Positions 34,813 to 45,459 of a DNA stretch of 64,000 bases are shown here, in pieces; position 1 is the first letter of the stretch, and each line of letters begins with the position of its first letter. Below the pieces are notes generated by a model. It was not told where the DNA came from. It searched no databases and saw only the letters and a list, made by a program, of their open reading frames with translations. Source of the stretch: Magicicada septendecula (lineage: Eukaryota; Arthropoda; Insecta; Hemiptera; Cicadidae); NCBI GenBank assembly GCA_034769895.1, contig CM068367.1, forward strand, positions 706,336,885-706,400,884, written 5' to 3'. Made by a program: the position numbers and the translations under genes.

Positions 34813-34930
34813 TATAACAAAACACTACTATAATTGGTCCCTTATGTGGAACAGTTTTATTTTTGCCTTATAATTTGATATAATAAAAATCTTACAATTT
34901 GATTATGTCTTGTAATCAAAACAATATATA

Positions 34931-36247
34931 TGAGGGACGTTCACGTCAATCCAGGACTATTAATTTTTAATAAATATAGAACACATTTATGATAGTAAAA
35001 AATACTTTTATTTCTTGATGTAATCCCCTGCTACATTTATACATTTATCCCAGCGTTTCACTAGTGCCTGGATACCCGTAGTGTAGAAAGATTTGTCGTT
35101 ACATCGAAACCAAGATAGGACTGACTGCTTCACCTCATCGTCGCTGTTGGAATGCTGGCCTCCCAGGAACAACTTCAAGGGCCCGAACAGGTGAAAATCA
35201 CTGGGAGCGAGGTCCGGACTGTAAGGGGGTGTGGCAATTACTCCCATCCAAGATCTTGTAGCGTGCATGTCGTGCGGTGGGCGGTATCTGGGTGTGCATT
35301 GTCCTGCAGAAACAGAACGCCTTTAGTGATCGCACCAGGCCGTTTTTTCATGAGAGCATTGTGCACATCTTGAAAAACTTTGCAGTAGTATTCACTGTTA
35401 ATACTGACTCCACGGAGTAGAAAATTGACGTGAATGATGCCATTTTTATCCTCAAAAAATTGAGGCCATAACTTTGCCTGCAGAAGCAATTGTTCGAAAT
35501 TTTTTGGGAGGTGGTGAGTTCACATGCTTCCACTGCTTTGATGCATGTTTTGATTCCGAGGTGAAATGATGGACCCACGTTTCATGACAGGTAACAATTT
35601 GATCGAGAAAAACCTGGCCTTCTTTGTCAAAATGTTGCTTTAACTCCTTGCAGATTTGTAACCTTCTTTTCTCGTACAAATCAGAAAGCTGTCTTGGTAC
35701 CCAACGTGCACTAATCTTACTGAATTTCAGATGTTCGTGAATGATTTTGTTTACAGTTCCCACAGACACATTTATTTCTTTTGCAATTTGGTGACAAGTT
35801 ATCCGTCGATTATCAAGGATCAGTTCTTCCATCACTGAATGTTCATGGGACTACAGTGGACTACAGTAGGCTGCAAACCACCTCGACCGGGATCGTCACT
35901 CACTGATGTACAGCCTTCTTTAAAACGTTTGCACCATTCAAATGTTTTACTGCGATGAAGAGTCTCATCACCGTACTATGCAAGAAGTCACGAATAAATC
36001 TCACCAGGTTTTGTGCCTTCATTCACGAGAAATTTCATTACAACACGCTGTTCCACATGTGCATTGGACGCCATGTTCTTTACGACTGACTGTTGTTATC
36101 GTTTAACGTGTAAACAATATTGTTTAACTTGTCAACGCTCCATGCGGCAATAGCTGACACTTGTACTGTACGACCAACAGAATGCGCAGGAATCTCTATT
36201 TACACTCTAGTCTAACAAAAGTCCCGGATTGACGTGAACGTCCCTCG
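34931..36247 (-). mobile_element. mariner transposon
   Basis: Inverted ends TGAGGGACGTTCACGTCAAT and CGAGGGACGTTCACGTCAAT, flanked by TA at 34929-34930 and 36248-36249. The 1317-bp length is normal for mariner elements. The minus strand holds a disrupted transposase. Confidence 0.95.
35008..36074 (-). pseudogene. mariner transposase, disrupted, first catalytic Asp replaced
   Basis: Starts MASNAHVEQRVVMKFLVNEG at 36074 and has in-frame stops near 35990 and 35980. A frameshift leads into 35452-35835 (helix-turn-helix RITCHQIAKEINVSVGTVNK, WVPRQLSDLYEKRR), a second into 35238-35489, and a third into 35008-35268. The catalytic triad is degenerate: TCHETWVHHF has His (CAT) where mariners have Asp. 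The second Asp (FLQDNAHPD) and the third (YSPDLAPSDFHLFGPLK) are kept. Length and motif order fit a complete but decayed mariner gene. Confidence 0.9.
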
Positions 36248-36344
36248 TACTTTTTGATATTTAAATGTTAAGTATATGTTTCCATGTTTAACAATACCCT
36301 AATTAAGTTTTATGTCTTACATTTAATATAAATGTATTTTAGGC

Positions 36345-37067
36345 TGTAACGGTACAATAGGTCCATGTAGGAATTCTGGGTACCTAACAAATATAATTTT
36401 ATTGTAAATCCAATGTTAAAATATGTGAGGGTAAAATTTTCCAAACATGCAACAACGCAATAAGCCAGGACGAGTTGGCGTCAAGGTCAAGTGGCGGACG
36501 TGACAATCGACAGCGAGTTTGCTAACAACGACCGACCACTCCTAAAATACGTCATCAAAAGTATACCAGACGTAATCGCTGCACCTGAAAAAACACAGAC
36601 GTCATCGACGAAAACAATAGAATCGATGACGAGTCAACCCTTCCACTTGGGAAATAAGCGCCATATTGTCGCTCTCAGTCGAAAAAGATCGTCCGTGCGA
36701 ACTGCACGCTACACAAATTGCTGGCCAGCAAATATTTCAAAAGTGTTCAAAAGTATTCATAATGTAACAAAAATGTGATTTAAACTTTGGAGAACTAACA
36801 GTAAAATGTAATTTAGAGTCAGTGGGTGCAGTAGATTAGAAAAAGGAGAGAAACATTCAATATTGTCGTCAAACAACAGATGAACCATGAGGGACGCAGG
36901 GCGAGATCTTCGGTCAACAAAAGCAGGAAAGTAAACCGTTCACAAAAGTCAAATTAAAGAAACCTATTCCCTGAGCTCAATTAGAATGTCAAAATGTACC
37001 GTTAGAATTAGTTTGTGTGTGAGCATGTGGGAGTGTATACCGGTGTATATATATATATATATATATT
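36345..37067 (+). repeat. left part of the outer element's 5' LTR
   Basis: Matches 53843-54550 of the 3' LTR: TGTAACGGTACAATAGGTCC, GATCTTCGGTCAACAAAAGC, GTGAGCATGTG, then GTATACCGG. It ends in a TA tract (37047-37066) where the nested gypsy element inserted. The rest of the LTR resumes near 45590. Confidence 0.9.
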
Positions 37068-37962
37068 ATTATACGACCCTTTATGCCCGTAGTATCTTAA
37101 TGGTATTATATATTAAGTTCCTGAAATAATAACGCATGGATTTGATTTAATAACATAATGGTTTAATCTGTGCAACATAAATTCAAATTATTGGAAAATT
37201 CCATTCGATACATACGGTTGTCACATTCGATATTTATCTCAGGATTTAATAATTTTAATATATTTCGTGGGAATTCTTGTGGCTGCTACGAAAAGTTCCT
37301 TTACATGTTAATTAATAATAGAGAGTACCTTTACAAACAATATATTACTTATGTACAAACAATTTGTTATGGTTGATTGTAATTTCTACTTTGACTACCT
37401 GAGATAAATATATTTACATAAATTAACTGGTGACATAAAATCTTATAACATATAACAAAACTCTTAATAATAATAATTGTTTTTGACAGTTTTAGTTTAT
37501 TTATACTGCTAAACTATTGTCTGTATGATAAACTAAAATTCTGTCTAATAATAACAATAAAACACTTTTCATACAAAAATAATTAACACTGTTTAACAGT
37601 AGTCTGTGTCACTATTTAGATTATGTCACTCATATAACTGTAAGGTTTGTGTCCCTTTTTCTATCCTTAAAATATGTCGATACAATTTTGTTAATACAAT
37701 TTTAATTTATGATTAGGTACTCTTTATTGGGTTTGGTTGTTATTCAGGGTAAGTTGATTAGGCCTACTAGGTTTATTTATTTAATTTTTGTCTGTTTACT
37801 GCCCTATTCTACTGGGTTATTTCTGGGTTTCTTGATAATATTAAATAAGTCAAACCAACTAGGTTTCCTTTAATTTGCTTTCAATTATTATTTCTTGGTT
37901 CCTCTCTGGATCGGATTTCACTATTATTTACTGTTCTTTTTGTAACGTTTTGTTTCGTTACA
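37068..37962 (-). repeat. 3' LTR of the nested gypsy element
   Basis: On the minus strand it begins TGTAACGAAACAAAACG after the polypurine stretch GAAGGGAGGCAATT (37963-37976). It ends near the GGGTCGTATAA by the TA tract. It matches 43773-45459 on both sides of a gap. At the gap GTACAAACAATTTG (about 37350-37363) stands in place of about 790 bp found in the 5' LTR (44063-44856). Confidence 0.85.
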
Positions 37963-38029
37963 AATTGCCTCCCTTCAGAAGTAATTATTTCTGAACACTT
38001 CATTAGGTGTAAGGACATAATTACTTATG

Positions 38030-41000
38030 TTATTTTACCTTTTCTTCCTCATGATATTTTTTCATGGATTGTTGATTATAATTGCCTTTGATCTTCTTTG
38101 AAATGGGGTCGGTTAATTCATACGTGTTGTCGTTGTTGTTTTTTGTTATGGTGTAGGGTCCAACGTATAGTAATAATAATTTCTTTGATATCCCTTCTAG
38201 AGTGCTAGGCAATTCCCTGTTCTTTAACAAAACTTTCTCTCCTACTTCATATTTAATTATTTTACCCTTTATTTTCTGGTATTTATTTCTGCGTTTTTCC
38301 AGATTTTCCATCACCTGATTATAGAATTTTAATTTATTAAATTGGTACAGTGGAGACTTAGGAAATTTAATCAATTCTTGGATCTCTCTGGGTGGTTGTT
38401 TTTCATACATGGCAGTGTATGGAGTGCAATTTATAGATGGATGATAAGCCAAGTTTAAAAAATCTTCTGTGGCTGATAAGTAATCAGGCCACTTCCTTTG
38501 TTGTTGATGACAATAGGTTCTTAAGATTCTACCAACCTCTCTCAGTATTCTTTCTGATGGATTGCTACTGGGGTGGTATACGGAGGTCTTATAGCTTTTG
38601 ATGTTCAGTTCTAACAATGTGTTCTTCCACTTTCTGCCTCGAAACTGTGTACCATGGTCGGTAACTATTGAAACAGGTATTCCTATTTTTGGAATGTATT
38701 GAGTAGTTATTACTTCAAGAATTTTCTGCGTAGTTGCTCGACTGATTGGATACAATTTGGTGAATTTGGTGAAGTGGTCCATAATGATTATAAGGTATTT
38801 ATACCGGCTTCTACCTTCACTCCTAGGAAATGGTCCACATATGTCAATGAATAATTTTTCCAATTTTTGTTCTGACGATATAGGTATCATTACACCTTCC
38901 CTTCGTTCATTATTAATTTTGACCAATTGGCAGATATGACAGGGTTTTATATAATTTTGTACCTTCCTGTGTATGTTCTTAATATAACAATTCTCCTCCA
39001 ATGCTTTCACTACCTTTACTGCACCCATATGTCCGTATCTTATGTGATATTCCAACACTAGTTCTTTCTCCATGATTCTGGGAATGATTACTTTCCAGTC
39101 TTCTTGGTTCAATGTATTTTTTATAAATAAAATTCCTTCTTGTTCACAATAGAATTGGTTTATTGAAGAGTTTTGGTTCGCCATACGTTCCTTGATTTTT
39201 ATTAATTTTGGGTCTAATAACTGATTAGCTCTGATATTTTGTAATAATGCCTCCAAATCAGATCTACTTTTGAGAATGTTGTACACCTTGATAATCCTTT
39301 CTTTCTCACCCTCAAATGTCTGGGTGTCCAGGTTTATTCGAGATAACACGTCTGCTATCACGTTTTGACTCCCTGGAATATATTCCCATTTGATATTATA
39401 CTCCTGCAAGGCGAGTATCCACCTTGTAAGCCTTCCATGACTCAGCTTACAACTTCTTAAAAATGAGATGGACTTATGATCTGTTCTGACAGTTACAGGA
39501 TATCCCAAAATGTACGTTCGGAATTTACTACAAGCAAAGACTATGCTTAATAGTTCCTTTTCTGTAACATTATACCTTCTCTCACAGTGGTTTAACACAC
39601 GACTGGCAAAACTGATGACTAAATGGTTTCCTTCTGTGTCTTCTTGGTACAATACCGTCCCAAGACTGACATCACTTGCATCACAGTTCAAAAAGAATGG
39701 GTGATCAACAAAATTTGGATGATGAAGGATTACTGTCTCTAAGAATTTATCCTTTATCTGTTGTAGTATAGCATCCTGTTCATGTCCCCATGTCCATTTG
39801 TTTTTGGAAGACAGCTGTTCCTGAAATTTAGATGTCAATGCGGAATAATTGCGTTGGAACTTCCGGTAGTAATTACACAGTCCTAAGAAGGATTGGAGTT
39901 GCCTCTTATTCTTTGGTTGTGGGAACTTCTGGATTGCAGTAACCTTTTCTTGTGATGGGGAAATACCTTGTTCAGTCAAATTGAAACCTAAAAATTGAAC
40001 CTCCTTCGCTATTAATTGGGATTTTTCGAGTTTTAGTATTATGTCGTTCTCTGCTAACTTACTCAATACATATTCCACCCTGTGACAATGTTCCTCCCAG
40101 TTGGATGAGGTAATCAACAGGTCGTCTACATAAACTGTGGTGAATTGTAGCGCTTCCTGACCCAATACTTGATCCATACATCGTACAAAAATTGCTACCG
40201 AATTGACTAATCCAAATGGCAATCTTTTAAACTGGTAGTTTCTACCCTCGAAAATAAAAGCCATATATTTTCGACTCATCGGGTGCAACTCCACCTGCCA
40301 GTAACCACAAACTGTGTCCCAGGTACTGATAAATTTTGTACCATGAAATTTCTTTAGAATTTCTTCTATTTCTCCAGGTGACATGCGATCATTTACTATA
40401 TGTTTATTTATTTCTCGGGCATCCAAGCAAAGTCGAACCTGCCCGTTCTTCTTCTGAATTGCCACTATTGGGCTAGTATATGGTGATTGGCTATGCTCAA
40501 TTATATCATTTAACAACATTTTATTAATTTCAGCTCTAACCGCCTCCTTCAATGAATATGGTATAGGATAGGATTTTCTGTGGAATTCTGCTGGTTCTTT
40601 GAATTGTATTCTACACTGATAGTTTTTTACTTTTCCTGGTTTTTCTGAAAATACATGTTTATACTTCTTATATATCATAATGAGATCTTCTACTTGTTTT
40701 GCTGTCAAATTATTTGTGCCTTGTTGTCTAAACTCTCTTATCTCCTGTAATTTACTGTTCCACAGGTCTTCATTTGTCATATTATAGATTATTTTTCTGC
40801 ATTGGGTGTCATTTTTAAAAAAATTTAATTCCCTAACTTGGTGATGGGTACGGTTAAGAGGGGCACCATCGCTTCCTATTAACTCTGCCGTCCACATAAC
40901 ACCTTCTGAGTTCAAGGACACCTTCTCCTTGCTCAAATCAATAATGGCTGAGTATTTCCTCAGCATATCACATCCGATTAATAATTCGAATGGTAGGCCG

Positions 41001-41410
41001 ATTGCGACCAAACATATAATATTAATTGTAACACCCTTGCTTTCCATTTCCAATGACACTTGTTTTCTCACTGTTTTATTTTGACGCCCAGTGGCACCTA
41101 TTAAAATAACATTATTGACAGGTAAGGCAGGTATTATATTTTTACTTTGTTTCTGTATTCTCTCCAGTTCAGCCTCATTAATAAGTGATACATTTGCACC
41201 CGTATCTATCATTATTCGTGTAGGAATTCCTTCAATTTGAGCGGTTATGTATAAAATTTCATTATGCTGGTTGATTCTACTTGTCACCATTTCCTCCAAC
41301 AGTTCTTCTCGAAGATTTTTCAAATAATAATTGTAAATAATAGTAAGATTTTGACTATCCGTTCTTAAACTTTGGTTGTTGTTATATTTCAAAATTCTTT
41401 TATTTTCCAT
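38030..41410 (-). CDS. pol: Pol polyprotein of the nested gypsy: protease, RT, RNase H, integrase
   Basis: 1126 codons without interruption, ATG at 41408-41410. Aspartic protease IDTGANVSL (residues 68-76) with IGCDML (145-150). RT: first Asp in STWDTVCGYWQV (D365) and YVDD (427-430). RNase H acidic residues: D577 in NCDASD, E619 in TEKELL, D644 in VRTDHKS. Integrase: HHCC finger (H789, H794, C824, C827), D856 in FIDICGP, D918 in VTDHGTQF, E953 in NPSERIL. A GPY-type motif (VGPYTI) lies near the C-terminus. The enzymes would mature the particle, copy the RNA and insert the DNA. All key residues are present, so this is the only polyprotein in the window that looks functional. It is expressed, if at all, from the 5' LTR at 43.8-45.5 kb; how Pol is translated after Gag is not clear. 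Confidence 0.9.
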   Translation of the reverse strand: MENKRILKYNNNQSLRTDSQNLTIIYNYYLKNLREELLEEMVTSRINQHNEILYITAQIEGIPTRIMIDTGANVSLINEAELERIQKQSKNIIPALPVNNVILIGATGRQNKTVRKQVSLEMESKGVTINIICLVAIGLPFELLIGCDMLRKYSAIIDLSKEKVSLNSEGVMWTAELIGSDGAPLNRTHHQVRELNFFKNDTQCRKIIYNMTNEDLWNSKLQEIREFRQQGTNNLTAKQVEDLIMIYKKYKHVFSEKPGKVKNYQCRIQFKEPAEFHRKSYPIPYSLKEAVRAEINKMLLNDIIEHSQSPYTSPIVAIQKKNGQVRLCLDAREINKHIVNDRMSPGEIEEILKKFHGTKFISTWDTVCGYWQVELHPMSRKYMAFIFEGRNYQFKRLPFGLVNSVAIFVRCMDQVLGQEALQFTTVYVDDLLITSSNWEEHCHRVEYVLSKLAENDIILKLEKSQLIAKEVQFLGFNLTEQGISPSQEKVTAIQKFPQPKNKRQLQSFLGLCNYYRKFQRNYSALTSKFQEQLSSKNKWTWGHEQDAILQQIKDKFLETVILHHPNFVDHPFFLNCDASDVSLGTVLYQEDTEGNHLVISFASRVLNHCERRYNVTEKELLSIVFACSKFRTYILGYPVTVRTDHKSISFLRSCKLSHGRLTRWILALQEYNIKWEYIPGSQNVIADVLSRINLDTQTFEGEKERIIKVYNILKSRSDLEALLQNIRANQLLDPKLIKIKERMANQNSSINQFYCEQEGILFIKNTLNQEDWKVIIPRIMEKELVLEYHIRYGHMGAVKVVKALEENCYIKNIHRKVQNYIKPCHICQLVKINNERREGVMIPISSEQKLEKLFIDICGPFPRSEGRSRYKYLIIIMDHFTKFTKLYPISRATTQKILEVITTQYIPKIGIPVSIVTDHGTQFRGRKWKNTLLELNIKSYKTSVYHPSSNPSERILREVGRILRTYCHQQQRKWPDYLSATEDFLNLAYHPSINCTPYTAMYEKQPPREIQELIKFPKSPLYQFNKLKFYNQVMENLEKRRNKYQKIKGKIIKYEVGEKVLLKNRELPSTLEGISKKLLLLYVGPYTITKNNNDNTYELTDPISKKIKGNYNQQSMKKYHEEEKVK

Positions 41411-41517
41411 AATTAGTTTTTCATAATTAGTTGGCAGTAATTTGTTATTACTATATTTTTGAATTTGGTGGTTTTTGTACCCAGTAGTTAGTAGCAGTAA
41501 GGGGTCGCGAGGGTTTA

Positions 41518-42126
41518 TTACTGCCTCACTCCGTTTAAATTAAGGCTATCATGATTATTTTCCGGGCATGACTGTTGATTTGCCTGGAATGGTGTGCTGG
41601 TTCCTGGTTGTTCAACCTCTCGGTTGTCTAATTGTTCACTTCCCCTTGATTCTCGGAAGTCCTCCTGGCTTCTACTTCTTACTCGGTTATAATGGTGACT
41701 CATCCCTCTGGGATTTCCTCTTTGATCATAACTGTTATTAAAACTGTTCCTCCGAGGTTGATGGTATCTCCAGTAATCCCCTTCTTCTGCACTGATATAA
41801 TTTATTCGGGGTCGGTACGGACGATTATTATTATAATTACCCTGATTATTATTGTTATTAACTCCTGAGTTACTCCTAAAATTATTATAATTTTGGTTTG
41901 TTCGGTAGTTATTATAATTATTATTATTTCTATTACCCGGATGGTAATTTTGATTGGGCCTGTTGTTATTATTATTGTTAATTGGGTTTCGATTGAAGTT
42001 TGCTGGTTGGTTATTATTTGGGGTAAAATTTTGGTTGTAATTACGATCGTTGACATAACTATTCTGGTTATTCATGTTATTATATTGATTATGATTCATA
42101 CCATGGTTATTATTTTTTAACTGCAC
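41518..42126 (-). pseudogene. Asn-rich C-terminal part of Gag of the nested gypsy, separate frame
   Basis: About 200 codons dominated by Asn, Tyr, Gln and Arg (NNN runs, NYNNNRPYRPR), ending GTSTPFQANQQSC...SLNLNG. There is no CCHC knuckle, but the basic Asn/Arg-rich composition is compatible with nucleic-acid binding. The frame has no ATG at its head. It stays open a little upstream of 42126 and appears joined to the main gag through one or two frameshifts between 42126 and 42260. Low complexity makes homology calls unsafe. Confidence 0.55.
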
Positions 42127-42246
42127 TGATCCGTTCGTTGTCTGCTTCTTTTGTAGTAACCCTCGTGTTCATAATTTTCTAATAAGTCAGCCATTGCGTG
42201 GACCGTTTTAATCTGGCTTCCCAGGCGTGCTCTGGCAATTCCTGTG

Positions 42247-43653
42247 TCATAATGGTATGCCATTTTTAGTTACTAGGGATTCTTCTGGTATTCTTGGCTC
42301 TAGGTGTCTTGCCAAACACACCTTTCCCCAGAAGTAAGTAGTTGGACATGTACCTCTATTTCCATCATATCTTCCCTGACAAATGTTGTCCCTTATAATA
42401 TTTTGTATCGCTTCTGACCAGTATTTTTCTTTAAACAGTTTTTTAAATTGAGAGTAGTCCACTATCTCATTCCTGGTTGCTGTCCACCAGTTGTCCGTAA
42501 TCTCCCTAAAATGCTCATCCAACATCTCTCTAATCGAGCTCCAGATAGTTATTCGATATTTATTAAAATGTTCCTCGATTCTGGCCAGGAATTCCATGGG
42601 GTTTCTACGATAATTTTTGAAATTAATCCCTTCTCTGGTTTCATTTGTGGAAACATGAGTAATATTATTTGGTCTGGTCCTAATTAACTCAATTTCTTCT
42701 TGATTTTGGCGTACTTGACCAGTTAAATTATTCACCGTAGTGTTAATATTGTCACACCTTTCTCCGGTTTGTTTCTGTAAATTAACTAAATTTTCTTGTT
42801 CCTTTTGTATTCCTTCTATTTGAATACGACTATTTTCTTGGACCTGGTCTATTCTGGTATTTATTACTGCTTTATTTTGTGTGATGGTTTCGTTAGCTTT
42901 TCTCAATCTCTCATTAGTGTCAGCTATTTCTTGCTTCCTTTCCTCGTCAATTTTGTCCATCTTCTGGTTAATTGTATCATTGACCTGTTCAATTCTACCA
43001 TTAATTCTTCTTAAATTCTCTTCATTGATTTGTCTGAACTCTTCCTTCATTTGGTTATTATTTTCACTTATAGTTTGCCTTAAAGTTTCATTAGTACTTT
43101 CCTTAATACTATCAATTTTTTCATTAATCCGTTTTAAATTTTCGTTAGTGTCTTCTCTGTTTTGGTCAAATCTCTCCTCCATCTGTTTTATTAAATTTTC
43201 ACTCATTTTTTCATTTTGTATCCTTGAGTTCTTGTTAATCTCTTCCTTCATACCATCTATTTTCTCGTTTGTTTGTCTGTTATCTTCCTTGATACTATCA
43301 ATTTTCTCATTTGTTTGTCTGTGATCTTCCTTGATGCTCTTCAAATCTTCCTTCGTTTGCTTGTTTTGTTCCTCCATTTGTTTTAATAAGTTTTGACTCA
43401 AAATTTCATTTTGTTTCTTTGAGTTTTCAGTGAATTCTTCCTTGATGTTCTTCAAATCTTCTTTCATTTCTTCCTTCTGCTTCTTAGAGTCTTCTTTCAT
43501 TAATTCCCATAGTTGTTGTAAATCCAGGCCTTCTCTGGCTTCCTCTCTTACTACCGTTTCTACATCCTCCACCGATGTTACTTCTTTCTCTTCCATCCTG
43601 ACTTCCTTCTCTGCCTCCTTCGTCCGTTTCAATGATGTAGCCCTCTTACGCAT
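42247..43653 (-). CDS. gag: Gag of the nested gypsy, coiled-coil rich, frame-broken at its end
   Basis: 468 codons from ATG 43651-43653 (MRKRATSLKRTKEAEKEV). Most of the first 330 residues form heptad-like repeats of the type KEDLKSIKED / RQTNEKIDSIKEDNRQTNEK, a long predicted coiled coil. From about residue 345 (INFKNYRRNPMEFLARIEEH) it resembles the retrotransposon Gag capsid region: EFLARIEEHFNKY, WWTATRNEIVDYSQFKKLFK, EKYWSEAIQNII. The frame ends LVTKNGIPL-stop; the next frame continues MAYHYDTGIARARLGSQIKT, so a one-base shift in an A-run probably truncated Gag. The long coiled coil is unusual for Gag and may drive assembly. Confidence 0.75.
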   Translation of the reverse strand: MRKRATSLKRTKEAEKEVRMEEKEVTSVEDVETVVREEAREGLDLQQLWELMKEDSKKQKEEMKEDLKNIKEEFTENSKKQNEILSQNLLKQMEEQNKQTKEDLKSIKEDHRQTNEKIDSIKEDNRQTNEKIDGMKEEINKNSRIQNEKMSENLIKQMEERFDQNREDTNENLKRINEKIDSIKESTNETLRQTISENNNQMKEEFRQINEENLRRINGRIEQVNDTINQKMDKIDEERKQEIADTNERLRKANETITQNKAVINTRIDQVQENSRIQIEGIQKEQENLVNLQKQTGERCDNINTTVNNLTGQVRQNQEEIELIRTRPNNITHVSTNETREGINFKNYRRNPMEFLARIEEHFNKYRITIWSSIREMLDEHFREITDNWWTATRNEIVDYSQFKKLFKEKYWSEAIQNIIRDNICQGRYDGNRGTCPTTYFWGKVCLARHLEPRIPEESLVTKNGIPL

Positions 43654-43754
43654 CTTTATTATTTCTTGGAACTTATAGCAGTCGCCAGCTAAAAATTAGG
43701 AAATTAATTTGGTTGTTTCAATTTCTTCACCTAATATTCCCTAATTTCAGCCTC

Positions 43755-43770
43755 ACTAGTTGGTGCGCCA
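43755..43770 (-). promoter_or_regulatory. primer-binding site candidate of the nested gypsy
   Basis: On the minus strand TGGCGCACCAACTAGT lies two or three bases after the 5' LTR end. It starts with TGG, complementary to the CCA end of a tRNA. The matching tRNA was not identified. Confidence 0.65.
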
Positions 43771-43772
43771 AT

Positions 43773-45459
43773 TTATAATACGCCCCTCTTTTGTTCCCGT
43801 AGTATCTTAATGGTATTATATATTACGTTCCTGAAATAATAACGCATGGATTTGATTTAATAACATAATGGTTTAATCTGTGTAACATAAATTCAAATTA
43901 TTGGAAAATTCCATTCGATACATACGGTTGTCACAATCGATATTTATCTCAGGATTTAATAATTTTAATATATTTCGTGGGAATTCTTGTGGCTGCTACG
44001 AAAAGTTCCTTTACATGTTAATTAATAATAGAGAGTACCTTTACAAACAATATATTACTTATAATCTAAAAAATTACAAAAATTATATATTAAGTTACAT
44101 ACAAGTTTTGACGATATTCAATACGCTTCGTAAAAGCATGTAGGTTAGAGTAATGTCAACATCATGACTATTTGTCCGTCTCAGAAAATAATGTAGTTTA
44201 TTAATGTGCACAATAAATGTTTTCCTTGTAATCACTGTTCGCTTAGATATTGAATTTGGTTGCACTTTAAAATGTTTACTAGTGATTAGTGTTAGTGTAA
44301 ATTGTTATATTGTCTAGTGGTTGTTCCTTGTTGGATAAAAATATTGTCAAATTATACTTTACACATCTAGACGATATTCTGAAGGTTTTCTGGTTTATTC
44401 TAAAATTTTTCTTGATTGTGTGTATTACTTGTTCATGAAAATTGTAGTGGAAGGATTATTATCTTCGTTGATGGTCTTTCAGATCTTCTTTCACAAACGG
44501 GTTATCTATTTTTATATATTTTTTAATTACATCTAGACACGCACTATTCAACTGTTTTCCATCACAATTAACAATTAAGTGTTATTTCTTCTTTTTTAGT
44601 CACAGAACTCATACAAATTTCTTAAATTTTGATTGGTCATTTATGTACAGGTTAAATGTTATAGGATCAACACCCATTACCTACTTTATATTTTATAAAT
44701 TACCCTTAATAGATAATTTTATTATTATACTCTAATGATACATGCAATGTTTATACAATTATTAATTAGATAATTATAAACAATTTGATACTAAACATGC
44801 CTCAGTTTATAACTGTAAAACCTTATTAATTTGAATTTCTATGATATGTGGTGGAACAATTTGTTATGGTTGATTGTAATTTCTACTTTGACTACGTGAG
44901 ATAAATGTATTTACATAAATTAACTGGTGACATAAAATCTTATAACATATAACAAAACTCTTAATAATAATAATTGTTTTTGACAGTTTTAGTTTATTTA
45001 TACTGCTAAACTATTGTCTGTATGATAAACTAAAATTCTGTCTAATAATAACAATAAAACACTTTTCATACAAAAATAATTAACACTGTTTAACAGTAGT
45101 CTGTGTCACTATTTAGATTATGTCACTCATATAACTGTAAGGTTTGTGTCCCTTTTTCTATCCTTAAAATATGTCGATACAATTTTGTTAATACAATTTT
45201 AATTTATGATTAGGTACTCTTTATTGGGTTTGGTTGTTATTCAGGGTAAGTTGATTAGGCCTACTAGGTTTATTTATTTAATTTTTGTCTGTTTACTGCC
45301 CTATTCTACTGGGTTATTTCTGGGTTTCTTGATAATATTAAATAAGTCAAACCAACTAGGTTTCCTTTAATTTGCTTTCAGTTATTATTTCTTGGTTCCT
45401 CTCTGGATCGGATTTCACTATTATTTACTGTTCTTTTTGTAATGTTTTGTTTCGTTACA
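43773..45459 (-). repeat. 5' LTR of the nested gypsy (about 1.69 kb)
   Basis: On the minus strand it begins TGTAACGAAACAAAACATT at 45459 and ends GGGGCGTATTATA near 43773. Apart from 44063-44856, which is absent from the 3' LTR, the two LTRs are nearly identical, pointing to a young insertion. The extra 790 bp is either an insertion here or a deletion in the other LTR. No clear target duplication surrounds it. Confidence 0.8.

Larger units (their letters stand above)
37068..45459 (-). mobile_element. Ty3/gypsy LTR retrotransposon nested in the outer 5' LTR, near-complete
   Basis: The minus-strand order is 5' LTR (45459 down to about 43773), primer-binding site, gag, Asn-rich gag tail, pol, polypurine tract and 3' LTR (37962 down to about 37068). 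It inserted in a TA tract, so the target duplication (ATAT-type) cannot be told from the repeat. Pol is one intact frame with all catalytic residues. Gag is split by frameshifts near 42247 and 42126. The left LTR lacks about 790 bp found in the right one. Confidence 0.9.

Noticed and set aside
41802..42120. Isoleucine-rich frames on both strands opposite the Asn-rich gag tail
   Set aside because: Shadow frames of the AAT-rich gag sequence, low complexity and no domain.
42881..43324. Plus-strand hydrophobic frame of 147 codons
   Set aside because: Antisense of the coiled-coil gag; the apparent membrane-like composition comes from the reverse complement of Lys/Glu codons.
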